A DNA stretch of 64,000 nucleotides. Origin: Corydoras sp. C115 (taxonomy: Eukaryota; Chordata; Actinopteri; Siluriformes; Callichthyidae). The DNA lies in the NCBI GenBank assembly GCA_019802505.1, contig JAFMOC010000003.1, positions 9,353,001-9,417,000 on the forward strand. The letters are read 5' to 3'. Positions 53,026 through 63,686 of this stretch are shown here, piece by piece. The position numbers and the translations under genes are program-made. Each line of letters opens with the position of its first letter. Position 1 is the stretch's first letter. The notes under the pieces were generated by a model that saw nothing but the letters and a program-made list of their open reading frames with translations, did not search any database and was not told the origin of the DNA.

Positions 53026-53581
53026 TGGAGTCAAAGGCTATTTTAAATATGTCTAGTGGGTTTTTAAAGTGAACATTGAAGTCACCAACTATTAAGGTCT
53101 TGTCTGATGAGATTACTATGTTAGAGAGAAATTCTCCAAATTCTTTAATAAACTCTGTATATGGGCCGGGAGGGCGGTATATGGTAATAAGTTGCATTAG
53201 ATTGTATTTATTCTTCAATGCAGATGAGCTGCTTATGTTGAGTACAAGAGCTTCGAAGGATTTTGACTCATACTTATTATTAAGTGTTACATTTATGTTT
53301 TCTTTATAGATCATAGCCACTCCACCTCCTCGTCCACTAAGACGTGGTTCATGAGTATAAATATAACCAGGTGGAGAGGCATCATTTAATGCTAGGTATT
53401 CATTGGCCCTAATCCAGGTCTCTGTGAGACAAAAGACATTTAGGAAGTTATCAGTTATTATTTCTTGAACTAGGGCTGATTTTGATGAAAGTGACCTAAT
53501 GTTTAATAACCCAAGTTTTAACTTATAAGTGTTTCTTACATTACTTGAGGTTGTATTGATATTAATGAGATTTTTTGGCAC
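53026..53581 (-). pseudogene. LINE ORF2 endonuclease domain (minus-strand copy)
   Basis: Open reading of about 185 LINE residues: GLLNIRSLSSK, FCLTETWI, GRGGGVAMIYK, YRPPGPYTEF and VGDFNVHF are successive AP-endonuclease blocks (the Glu of LTETW and the D-N of GDFN are catalytic-site residues by family knowledge). The copy is cut at FDSILD; the reverse transcriptase half is absent. Confidence 0.88.
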
Positions 53582-53769
53582 ACTTTTTGGACTCTTTTTG
53601 TTTTTTGCTCACTGCGATACTTGATAACTGTCTTAATGGTATGGAACCTAGTTATTGTGGGTGAGGACTCCTGGCAGTTCGCAGGCAGTTGGTTATGCCA
53701 TTCTGTCTGCTGCCTGGCCTTGGCTCTGAATTGTCAATTTTTTATCCTATCTGAAGAAAAAACCCTATC

Positions 53770-54590
53770 GGCTATGTTATGTGACATGGATGCCGTCCCA
53801 TTTCAAAATGCCAGGCCTTCCCTCAAAAGTAGACCAATTATCAATAAAGGTAATATTGTTTTCTGAGCTCCACTTAGACATCCAGCAACGCAGCGACCAT
53901 AACCTGCTGTAGGTTTCGCCGCCACGTCTAATTGGTAGGGGACCAGAGACAACTACTTCATCAGACATCATTGCAGCGGTTCCACACACCTCTTTAACAT
54001 TAGCCTTAGCAATCTCTGACTGCTTGAGACGAACGTCATTAGTGCTGATGTGGATATCTATACTAAGAGAATGAGCGTTTAGCATTAGCCAGCACTTTGA
54101 GGTTCGCCCTGATGTCTGGAACCCTGGCCCCCAGGATGCACCGGACTATGGTTGATGGGATCTCTAAGGGTGTAGCGATTCGCACGTGTCTGAGCTGGGA
54201 GTCGCCAATAACCAGAGCACTTTTAGCAAACGGTCTCTCAGTGGGTGAGTCACTGAGTGGGGAAAACCGATTGGACACGTGGATCCTAGAAGAGTGATGC
54301 TCAGTTCTACGTGTACGTCGCCTGGTCGTCACCCACTCGCCCTGCTGCGAGGGCTCTAAAGCCGGAGATTTAGGACCTGATCCTGTGGCATTCGGGCTGG
54401 CTAAACTGCTCCCTGACACACCTTTACTGACATGACCCTGTTCTAAAACCCGAATGCGCTCTTCTAGCACTGAAATCTTCTCAGTCAGACTAAGAACTAG
54501 GCTACACTTCTCACAGGCTGAATTATCAGTAATGAAGGAGGAAGACTGTCTATACGAACTGCACTGAGGGCACGCAACCAGAGGGGAAAG
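53770..54590 (-). pseudogene. LINE ORF1: zinc motif, coiled coil, SGNH hydrolase (minus-strand copy)
   Basis: Order on the minus strand: CPQC ... CEKC zinc-type pair (54565-54500), a short Leu/Glu heptad segment (LTEKISVLEERIRVLEQG), a linker, ALVIGDSQLRHV (54230-54200; the GDS block with the nucleophile Ser), IHISTNDVRLKQSE (about 54050; the G.ND block), and SKWSSENN ... KWDGIH. Just after the last block about 25 bp present in the plus-strand copy are missing, and a frameshift lies between the GDS and ND blocks. It acts with ORF2 in the LINE ribonucleoprotein. Confidence 0.82.
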
Positions 54591-55224
54591 TGCAATTGTA
54601 AAATTTATATATAAATGAAGAAATAAACTTAGCTTCGGCTGGGTAGAGATGTAAGTTTATTTCCCGATGTTACAGCTGATGATGAAACAAAGCAGCGGCA
54701 GCAGCTGGTGGAGATCCAACTCTAGCGAATCTGGCTGTATTAGCATCGGATGGAGGTTGAGTCCTGAAGGTTCTCACAATGCGGTGTGTGAAGATCAGTG
54801 TCGAGACCAATAAAATCCGATCCGAAAATCCGAAAACAGTTGAATCCGGCGACACAGATCAGGAGATGGCTCTTTTATAAATATAGGCTAATATTTATAA
54901 ATGAAGCAGGTAATAAATGCAGCGATGTTGGCAGCAAACCACCGCGATAGTAAGCAGAAAGTGCTAGCGTTAGCAGCTAAAAACGCTAGCAACAACACCG
55001 CGATTTGGAGAGTAGTGAGGGACAAAAAGCGGAATAAATGCTATGTTATAACGATGATGTAGCTGAACAGTCAAGAGAATGTAAAAAAGTAACTAAAAGT
55101 AACTAAATAACTAAATAACACTTAATTTAGTAGTTAAGCTTAACAGAGCTAAACAGCGCACGTACGCATCTACACACTGTCTACGTGGCAGGAAGTGATG
55201 ACAAACTGACTTCTGAACTTCCAC
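54591..55224 (-). other. Probable 5' region of the minus-strand LINE copy
   Basis: AT-rich sequence without long frames upstream of LINE ORF1, containing CGATT/GCTAGC-type short repeats (GTGCTAGCGTTAGCAGC). The LINE 5' end and the junction with the gag-like gene cannot be placed exactly. Confidence 0.35.
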
Positions 55225-55886
55225 ACGCACACCTCAGCAGCTCGCAGACGGCGTGCGGCATCTCGCTGACGGTTCGCAGTGGCTCGTTGACAGCGCGGAG
55301 TGGCTCGCAGGGCGGATCACTGGTCTGGAGGCTGTGAGGCGGATTGCTCCAAAAAAAAAGCGACTCGCACAGCGACTCGCACAGCGAGGAAAAGCGACTT
55401 ATTGACGGAGCGGAGCGTCTCGCGAGGCGGCACGCTGACTGCGTGCGGCGGCTCGCAGACTGTTTGTAATGGCTCGCTGACGGCGCGCAGCGGCTCGCAG
55501 GACGGATTCTCGATCCGCAAGCTGCGAAGCTGTCTGTTCACAAGGTCCAGGTGCTCGCTGACGGCGCAGTCATCCGAACCCGGAGTGAACCTTCCTAGGA
55601 AGGCTGCCTCGAACCGACTGGCGGAGGAGAGGCAGACATCCCCGGTGGCCACTAAGCCCTCGGCCCACCTCCGCGCATGTCCCAGAAGTCTGGAGAGATA
55701 GAACCGCACCCTCTCCCTGTCCGATAGCTCCCGACTAGTCACGCATTCGAACACCTTGCGACTTCCGATGATGTACGGGAGTGGCTTCAAAGCCACTCTG
55801 TCACAAGGTGCCGGGAGCTTACATGGAACTGAGAGAGGGAGCACGATCTCCCCATACTCCGGGACGCGGTCGATAACCCTCATCAT
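55225..55886 (-). pseudogene. Gag-like ORF of the nested LTR element
   Basis: 189 residues open from Met at 55886. Residues about 55-105 have the retrotransposon capsid wording RVRFYLSRLLGHARRWAEGL and SRFEAAFLGRFTP. The C-terminal part is a 7-residue repeat (EPLRAVS, EPLQTVC, EPPHAVS). At about 55345-55400 an A-run and a duplicated GCGACTCGCACA shift the frame; the same peptide repeat (EPLRAVNEPLRTVSE) resumes in another frame to about 55225. It is then replaced by LINE DNA. Confidence 0.75.
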
Positions 55887-55920
55887 GTATGCCCATGAGG
55901 AGGGCGGATAAAAGATTTAT

Positions 55921-56401
55921 TGGCGGGGCTAGCGCCGATGTTAAGCAGCTAATGCTGCAGCCGGAGAAACGTCTAATGGCGGTGCTAGCACCGAGCTAAT
56001 GCAGCTAATGCTGCAGCCGGAGAAACGGCTAACGGCGGGGCTAGCGCCGAGGAAATGCAGCTAATGCTGCAGCCGGAGAAGCGGCTAATGGCGGGGCTAG
56101 TGCCGAGGTAATGCAGCAACCTGCTGCAGCCGGGGAAACGGCTAATAGCGGGGCTAGCGCCAAGGAAATGCAGCTAACGCTGCAGCTGGAGAAGCGGCTA
56201 AAGGCGGGGCTAGCGCTGAGGTAATGCAGCAACCTGCTGCAGCCGGGGAAACGGCTAATTGCGGGGCTAGCGCCGAGGAAATGCAGCTAATGCTGCAGCT
56301 GGAGAAGCGGCTAATGGCGGGGCTAGCACCGAGATAATGCAGCAACCTGCTGCAGCTGGGGAAATGGCTAATCGCAGGGCTAGCGCCGAGCTAATGCAGC
56401 A
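55921..56401. repeat. 56/57-bp minisatellite with alternating unit types
   Basis: Nine units starting at 55921, 55977, 56033, 56089, 56146, 56202, 56259, 56315 and 56372. Type A (GCAGCTAATGCTGCAGC, 56 bp) and type B (GCAGCAACCTGCTGCAGC, 57 bp) alternate strictly from the third unit, giving a 113-bp higher-order period. It lies in the leader between LTR and gag. Confidence 0.93.
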
Positions 56402-56533
56402 ATAAAACCCGATTGCCGGGGCTGACCCAAAACGGGATACACGGCAGCGGGGAATAAACGAGAGAGAAAAAATGCATCGCTTACCCGGACGGGAACTCCT
56501 GGACTTCGCAAGGTGTTGGTGAGGCCAGCATTC

Positions 56534-56852
56534 TGTCAAACAGGGGGCGCAGTCCGTCCTAAGGCGGCGCTGCGTCGTGCTACGTAGGTGCGAGTAAGCG
56601 AGCCAGGCGACCAGGTGAGCAGCAAGGAGGTCTTTAATCACAGATCAGCATGAACGACGCTGAAAGCACAGTGGAACGTGCCGGGAGCTAACCATAAACC
56701 ATACAAACAAAACCAAAACCGAAGCGCGATCGGAATACCAAAACGACGCCGAACGTAACATAACGTAACATAAGCATAGACGAATATAATGCTGGCCTGC
56801 TGACTCAGGGAGCATGCGTTCTTTAAGTGTAGTCAGCAGGCCACATGTGATT
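56534..56852 (-). repeat. 5' LTR of the nested element, inner part
   Basis: From TGTCAAACAGGGGGCGCAGT to CCACATGTGATT. The other 113 bp lie at 59395-59507 beyond a LINE, with ATGTGATT at both junctions. On the minus strand it has a CTTAAAG box and ATTAAAG near the R region; total LTR length about 432 bp. Confidence 0.85.
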
Positions 56853-59209
56853 TCAACATTCACTTAGACCGACCGTACGCCGCTGAGTTCCTCGATCTCA
56901 TCTCCAGCCTGGACCTCCATCTACTCCGCACCTCAGCTACCCACCGGGCTGGCAACCAGCTCGACCTCATCATGACGCGCTCATGTCTCTCTTCGGACAT
57001 ACACATCACTCCACTTCATGAATCAGACCACTTCTTCATACAATTCTCTGTCTCTCTTCCACCTTCTCCCGTGATCATCAGTAAAACATCTCAGGTACGT
57101 CACAATCTTAGTGCCCTCTCTAACACACTCTTTGCCAACTTGGTTACAGATACCCTTCCTAGCATCAGTAAGTTCTTAACCCTTGACACCAACACTGCAT
57201 CAAGCACATTCTGCTCCACCTTGGCGTCATGTCTTGATCAGGTCTGTCCAAAATCCACCAGGAAAACACATAGTTCTCCGTCCAGTCCCTGGCTCACGGA
57301 GACGCTTCGGAAGCAACGTACTTCTCTTCGTTCTGCTGAAAGAAAATGGCGTAAGTCTGGTCTGTCTTCAGACTTAGAAACTTACCAGTCCTCACTTGCC
57401 ACTTTCTCCAAGGATGTAACTGCTGCGAAATCCTTGTTCTTCCAGTCCAAGGTAACATGCATCTCAGATGCCCGCCCCTTATTCAGTACTTTCAACTCCC
57501 TACTAACTCCTCCCTCTCCCCCTCCTAACACTTCTCTGTCAGCTGATGTCTTTGCAACTTTTTTCACAGAAAAAATTGAGGGCATCAGCAAACTCTTTCA
57601 TACTCACCATTTCCACAACACTACATCTCACACATCCAGCCATCCAACCCTCTCCTCCTTCTCCCCTGTCACAGAATCTGACATCTCCAAAATTCTTCTT
57701 GCCAGTAACCCAACTACTTGCCCCCTTGATTCCATCCCATCCCACCTTCTTCAATCCATTGCCTCCTCCATCACACCAGCTCTCACACACATCATTAACT
57801 CCTCTCTCACGTCAGGGACTTTTCCACATTGTTTTAAACAAGCCATAGTCAAACCCCTACTCAAAAAACCTACGCTCAACCCAAATTTGGTCGAGAGCTA
57901 CAGACCTGTTTCTTTTTTACCTTTCCTGTCTAAAACACTTGAACGGGTGGTATCCACACAGGTCTCCAAATTTCTTAATTAGAATTATCTCCTTGATCCC
58001 AATCAATCCGGTTTTAGATGTGGTCACTCCACGGAGACAGCATTGCTCTCTGTGATTGACTCACTTAAATCTACCGAAGCCAAATCTCAATCCTCGGTCC
58101 TCATTTTGTTAGACCTTTCTGCAGCTTTTGATACAGTAAATCATCAGATTCTACTGTCCACTCTAGCTGAATCAGGCTTTTCTTGCACGACCCTTGAATG
58201 GTTTCGATCCTATCTCACAGGAAGGACCTTCAAAGTGTCATGGAATGGGGAGATCTCTAACTCTCACCAAGTACGCACTGGTGTGCCTCAGGGCTCTGTA
58301 CTTGGTCCTCTCCTCTTCTCTCTTTACATGACATCACTGAGCACAGTCATCCAGGCGCATGGTTTCTCTTACCACTGCTATGCTGATGACACTCAACTTC
58401 ATCTGTCTTTTGCCCCTGATGACACCACCATCTCAAATCGGGTATCTGCATGCCTCTCCGACATATCTGTCTGGATGAAGGCCCGTCATCTCAAATTAAA
58501 CTTAGAAAAAACAGAGCTTCTCATTATCCCAGCTAAACCCTCAATCCATCACAACCTGACCTTCCAAATTGATGGCTCCACAATCTCCCCAACTGATTCG
58601 GTCCGGAACCTTGGGTTCACAATAGACTCCCACCTTAAACTCTCTGATCATGTTATCAAAACCGCCCGTTCTTGTAGATTCCTTCTTTATAACATAAGGA
58701 AGATCAGACCCTTTCTGACTGAACATGCTACCCAACTGCTTGTTCAAGCCCTAGTCTTATCCCGGCTTGATTATTGTAATGCACTACTTGCCGGTATCCC
58801 AACTTCCACCATCAGACCTCTTCAACTAATTCAAAACTCTGCAGCCCGACTCGTGTTTAACCAGCCCAAGCGAACTCATGTCACTCCATTACTCACTTCC
58901 CTCCATTGGCTTCCTGTAGCTGCTCGCATTCAGTACAAGTCGCTGACTCTGGCCTACAGAAACATTTCTGGATCTTCCCCTTCCTACCTTCACTCTATCT
59001 TTTCAAAATACACTCCGACTCGTTCACTTCGCTCCAGTGATGATTGCCGCCTGGCGATTCCACCTCACCGAGGAGCTAATTCTCATTCTGTGGCGTTCAC
59101 CACTGCAAAATGGTGGAACGATCTTCCCAACTCTGTCCGTAAGGCAGAATCTCTAAACAGTTTTAAGAAACTACTTAAGACGCATCTATTTAACAAATAC
59201 CCGTTATAA
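56853..59209 (+). pseudogene. L2 LINE ORF2: endonuclease end plus reverse transcriptase, one stop
   Basis: One frame runs from the truncated endonuclease (LDLISSLDLHLL, AGNQLDLIMTR, HESDHFFIQF with the His of the SDH block) through the reverse transcriptase to the LINE end NKYPL. A single TAG at 57980-57982 breaks it, about 13 residues before DPNQSGFRCGHSTET. Reverse transcriptase blocks: LLDLSAAFDTVNH, GVPQGSVLGPLLFSLY, CYADDTQL (YADD at 58379-58390), HLKLNLEKTELL and VRNLGF. The tail LDYCNALLAGIP and KWWNDLPNSVRKAES is typical of L2. Very little decay, so a young insertion. Confidence 0.92.
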
Positions 59210-59251
59210 AAAAAATAAATAAATAAAAAAAAAAAAAAAGGGGGGGGGGGC
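59209..59251. repeat. A-rich and poly-G run in the LINE 3' region
   Basis: AAATAAATA-type sequence, an A-run and ten G follow the LINE stop codon. The related copy at 37690-37750 has the same A-run plus G-run arrangement, so it belongs to the LINE. Confidence 0.85.
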
Positions 59252-59394
59252 GCAGCTTCGAATAACAATCAGGTTTGATGAACTTACAGTATAGTTGGTT
59301 TTCTCCATGGCTTCTGACTTGTGGTGTTCTCATTTGTAAGTCGCTTTGGATAAAAGCGTCTGCTAAATGACGAAATGTAAATGTAAATGTGATT

Positions 59395-59507
59395 AGGTAG
59401 GACCCAATCCCAAGCCTCGGGGATGGGCCCTACCTACGGGAACCCCGAATGGACAAACCCGAACTAAGAAAACAGCGGGGAGTGGCCTAGCACTCCCAAC
59501 CCTGACA
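59395..59507 (-). repeat. 5' LTR of the nested element, outer part
   Basis: From GATTAGGTAGGACCC-side to CCAACCCTGACA; its minus-strand start TGTCAGGGTTGGGAGTGC is the LTR 5' end, directly followed by the CAATT duplication. Confidence 0.82.
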
Positions 59508-59665
59508 CAATTAATCTTGATCCATGTTTTTGGACTGTAGTAGGATTCCGGAGAACCCAGAGAAAACCCACACGGACACAGGGAAAACATGGAAACTCCA
59601 GATTGGGATTCGAACCAGTATTGCTGAGAGGCGAACGTGCTAACCATTTAGCCACCGTGCCACCC
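59508..59665 (-). mobile_element. SINE, 5' half (right part of the split SINE)
   Basis: Continues the SINE at 49884-50086: ATCTTGATCCATG..., then the family body, a worn B-box (GGTTCGAATCC), the A-box region and GCCACCGTGCCACCC head on the plus-strand reading. Followed by ACTGATA. Confidence 0.88.
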
Positions 59666-59672
59666 ACTGATA

Positions 59673-60089
59673 ATTTCTAACACTGCAAATAAAAATATTT
59701 TACATACTATTTACCTCACCTGTCAAAATGGAAATAAACTATACTTAACAAAAAAAACAATTGAACAGTTTTGTTATTGCTCCCATTTTTCATGAGCTTG
59801 ACTCAAAGGCATTTTTCTCTTAAATATTGTTCACAAATTTGTCTGTGTTTACTGGTGTAAATTCTTTACTGAGACAATCCATCCACCTCTCAGGTGTACC
59901 AGATCAAGATGCGATTACACGCATTATTATTACACAGGTGTGTCCTAGGCTGGACACAATAAAAGTCCTTTCTAAAATGTACAGTTGTGTCTCACAGCAT
60001 GAGGTCACAAGTGTTACAAGTCTTGAGGGAGTGTGTAATTGACATGCTGACTGCAGGAATGTTATTACCAGAGCTATTGCTGGGTGCTT
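59673..60089. other. No recognised gene
   Basis: AT-rich unique-looking DNA between the SINE and the next LTR element. Confidence 0.4.
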
Positions 60090-60094
60090 ATTTG

Positions 60095-60664
60095 TGTTAC
60101 GACGTGCAGAACAAAAAACAGAAAACTAGTCAAAAACAGTTCGGTTCTGTTTTAATGCAGATCCCTTGACGTCGGGAAAGAACGATAGCGTTCAACAAAA
60201 ACAAAACAAAAGCACTGGAACGCTGCAGACTCAAAATATGGCGGAACCATCAGTCACGTGACTCTGGGAACGGGGTCAGCGTCACCAGTGACGTCGCCGT
60301 AGACCGGTGACGAGAGTATCCGCCTCCTGCTGTGTGGGAACCGGGACACGTCACTCCTCCTTCCTAGCAGACACGTGATCCTCCAAACCGCGGTCTGTCA
60401 ATGAAGAGTCCGTCGCTGTGGGAAGCGAAAACGTAGCTCCTAGGACCTATAAGCAACACACGGAGATCCAGTATAGAACACAAGCATAGAGTAAACATGA
60501 GCGAACTGCAGGAGAGAACAAAGATCCTTCGCGGGGAAGGAGCAATTCTGATCGCCTTAAATAGGAAATGACGTGGGTGGAAAATAGTCATCAGCTGACA
60601 TCAATAATCCGGAGAGACGGACCGTGATAGGTGGGGAACCGGGCGAACCGCGGGAACACTGACA
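60095..60664 (-). repeat. 3' LTR of gypsy element 2
   Basis: 570 bp, minus-strand start TGTCAGTGTTCCCGCGGTTC, end CTGCACGTCGTAACA. A TATA-like CCTATTTAAGGC lies near 60558 and a possible ATTAAAA polyadenylation signal near 60153. A polypurine GGGAGGGGTAA precedes the start. The pol frame reads 64 bases into the LTR before its stop. Confidence 0.9.
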
Positions 60665-63640
60665 TTACCCCTCCCGGACGGGGGTCCTAAGACCGGGTCA
60701 TAGGCCGGTCGGGGACCCCTAGGATTGCCTTGGCGGCGAGGGCGTCCTCTGGGCCGCGGGGCTGGTCTCTCGGGAAAATTACGATGAAACTCCCGGATCA
60801 ACTCCTTGTCCAGGATGTCCTCCGCGAACACCCAACTGCGTTCCTCGGGTCCAAATCCCTCCCACTCCACTAGATATTGCAGTCTACGATTGCGTCTGCG
60901 CGAGTCGAGTAGGGACGATACCGTATAGATATTGGGTTCTGTCTCAGAGGAGGGTTCAGCGTTGGCCTCTCGCCAGGTGGTCTCGAGAGGTCCAGGGACA
61001 AAGGGTTTAAGACGAGAGACGTGGAATGTAGGGTGAATACGCATATGCCGGGGGAGACTAAGTCGGACAGCCACCTCATTAATTCTAGCCGCAATGGGAA
61101 AAGGACCTAAATACCTCGGCAAGAGTTTCCGAGTACCTCTGCGACACCGAATATCCCTGGAGCTAAGCCAAACCATGTCCCCTACTTGATATTGGGGCGT
61201 CTCCCCGCGAGAGCGATCAGCCTGACGTTTGGCGCGTTGTAGAACCGTCTCTATGCGACGGTGAACCTGTTCCCAAACACCCTCGCTACGGCGAAACCAG
61301 GTGTCCACCGCGGGAGCGTCCGTGGGTGTGCTATCCCATGGTGCGAACGGAGGTTGGTAACCAAGAACGCACTGATACGGGGTAAGACCAGTGGACGAGT
61401 GTCTCAGGGAATTTTGAGCGATCTCTGCCCATGGTAGATACCGTGACCAGTCGGTGGGATTACGGTGCACATATAAGCGTAAAAATTTAGACACCTCCTG
61501 GTGAGTCCTTTCACATGCCCCGTTAGACTCTGGATGAAAACCAGAAGTTAAGCAGACCGATACCCCTAGTTTCTCCATGAACGCCCGCCACACTGCCGAC
61601 GTGAACTGTGCTCCCCGGTCGGAAAGAATCGACTCTGGGATCCCGAACGTAGTGAAAATGTGTTGGAATAATAATTCTGCGGTCTCGAACGCAGAAGGCA
61701 TACCTTTGAGAGGAATTAGGCGAATAGCGCGGGAGAAACAATCTAGAATAGAGCAGATGACTGAGTAGCCGTTAGAAGGAGTAAGACCAGTAATAAAATC
61801 AATGGAAATGTGTGACCACGGACGATCGGGAACCGGAAGCGGGAGCAACTTACCGGCAGGCAAGGTACGTGGGGTCTTGCAAGCGGCGCAAAGAGAGCAA
61901 GACAGTACGAACCTCTGCACGTCGGTACGAAGCGTCTCCCACCAATATTTCCGCAACAATACTTGTATAGTGCGACCGACCCCCGGGTGACCTGCGCTAA
62001 GGGATGTGTGAGCCCACGAGATAAGCCGATCTCGGAGTGTAGGGGGGACGTACAGTGCCTCCGCCGGACATCCAGGAGGAGGAGCCGTACCGGAGGTGGC
62101 GTCGCGAATCAATTGGTCAATCTCCCACTGGATAGGACAAACGAAGCGATGTGGTGGAATAATCGTGTCACCTAACTCGGGATCGGACTCAGCAGGGCCG
62201 TGGACCCGCGACAAAGCGTCCGCCCTACGGTTCTCCCTCCCCGGACGAAACGAGATTAGAAGGTCAAAGTTGTTAAAAAACAGAGACCACCGGGCCTGGC
62301 GGGCGTTCATACGACGTGCTCCCTTCAAGAATTCTAAATTCTTGTGATCTGTGAGAACGAGGATTGGGAACGGCGAACCGATAAGCCAATGATGCCACTC
62401 TTCTAAAGCCAGCTTGACAGCTAATAACTCGCGATCACCAATTCCGTAATTACACTCGGCAGCACTAAATTTACGGGAGAAGTAGGCAATAGGACGAAGT
62501 ACTGAACTATTTGCCCCCTTTTGGGACAGAATGGCTCCCACCCCGCTACATGATGCGTCCACCTCTACCACAAACTGTTTGCTAGAGTCCGGGTGTATAA
62601 GGACAGGAGCTGAGGTAAAACACCTTTTCAGTTCCCAGAACGCTCGATCCGCCTCAGAGTTCCACCGTAACACCTTGGGTTTGCCTTTAAGCAGTGATGT
62701 AAGGGGTAATGCGCGACGGCTAAAACCCTGGATAAAACGGCGATAAAAATTGGCGAAACCCAAAAACCTCTGGAGCTCTTTCACGGAAGAAGGTGTGGGC
62801 CAATTTAGGACTGCCTGAACCTTAAGTGGGTCCATCTCCAACCCTTCCTTGGAGAGCACAAACCCCAAAAAAGAAATACTGGTAGCATGAAAGACACATT
62901 TCTCCCCTTTCACGAATAACCGGTGCTGAAGGAGACGAGACAGCACCTGCCGTACCAGCTTAACTTGACTTTCTAGGTCCTGGGAGAAAATGAGAATATC
63001 ATCTAGATAAACTATGATTCCCTCATCCAGGAACTCGCGTAGGACGTCATTAATAAAGGTTGGAACACCGAGGGAGCGTTAGATAAACCGAAAGGCATGA
63101 CGAGGTATTCATAATGTCCTGTGGTAGTAATGAAGGCGGTTTTCCACTCATCCCCCGGCCGTATGTGAACGAGGTTATACGCATTCCGAAGATCTAATTT
63201 AGTAAAGACGCGAGCCCCATGGAGACGTTCAAGGTTGGACGGAATGAGCGGGAATGGGTAAGGGTAGCGCTTAGTTACCTTATTAAGCTCACGATAATCA
63301 ATACATGGACGAAGCTCTCCTCCTGCCTTGGGGACGAAAAAGAACCCGGATGCAGCTGGAGACTTGGAAGGGCGAATAAACCCGTTTTTTAGAGCCTCGG
63401 CAATATACTCTCTCATAGTGCGCGTCTCACTAGCCGAGAGTGGGTACGGACGTGAGTGCGGTAACTTGGCCCCTTCTACCAAATCAATGGCGCAGTCGTA
63501 CGGACGGTTGGGGGGTAAGGTGTTAGCATGCTCCCTACTAAAGACCTTGGACCAGTCCGCATATACCGGAGGCACCTGACTGAAAGAAGCAGCATCGGAG
63601 GACACACTGGACAGTAGTCGGGGAGTACTAGGGGAACCCA
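60601..63640 (-). pseudogene. Gypsy pol: reverse transcriptase, RNase H, integrase, chromodomain; one frameshift
   Basis: The first piece (about 63640-63062) holds LRPCIDYRELNKVTKR, VFTKLDLRNAYNLVHIR and MPFGLSNAPSVFQ. One base appears to be missing near 63061, after which the second piece stays open to 60601. It carries the YLDD site (near 63005), then, counting from the GTG codon at 62946, RNase H Asp130 (VEVDASCSG) and Asp200 (LTDHKN), integrase zinc finger His313/His320/Cys350/Cys353, core Asp383, Asp443 and Glu479, a GPFPIAARI module, and a chromodomain (LQYLVEWEGFGPEERSWVFA) near residue 705. The chromodomain is known to steer integration to marked chromatin. Only the frameshift and the 5' loss break it. 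Confidence 0.92.
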
Positions 63641-63686
63641 GGCACTCCTGTTGACAACGGGGGACCGCGGGAACACTGACAATTTG

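Larger units (their letters stand above)
56853..59386 (+). mobile_element. L2-type LINE, 5'-truncated, inserted in the LTR
   Basis: Starts inside the endonuclease (FNIHLDRPY) and ends with the conserved terminus TAAGTCGCTTTGGATAAAAG followed by CGTCTGCTAAATG and an AAATGT repeat tail. ATGTGATT at 56845-56852 and 59387-59394 is the target duplication (it overlaps the tail repeat, so the exact length is uncertain). Removing it joins the two LTR pieces seamlessly. Confidence 0.9.
50087..59507 (-). mobile_element. LTR retrotransposon with nested insertions, 9.4 kb span
   Basis: Outer ends TGTCAAACGG (left) and CCCTGACA (right) are the two ends of one LTR type read on the minus strand, and CAATT is duplicated at 50082-50086 and 59508-59512 inside a SINE. 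In transcription order: 5' LTR (59507-56534, split by a LINE), leader with a minisatellite, gag-like ORF, then a rearranged interior with two LINE copies and other inserts, then only the outer 118 bp of the 3' LTR. No pol was found, so it was lost or replaced. Confidence 0.8.
60095..63681 (-). mobile_element. Ty3/gypsy chromovirus-type element 2, 5' part deleted
   Basis: ATTTG is duplicated at 60090-60094 and 63682-63686. In transcription order (right to left) only about 18 bp of the 5' LTR start (CCGCGGGAACACTGACA on the plus strand) remain, fused straight to pol upstream of reverse transcriptase. Gag, protease, leader and the rest of the 5' LTR are gone. Reverse transcriptase to chromodomain and a full 3' LTR follow. 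The deletion happened after integration, because both outer duplications are kept. Confidence 0.92.
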
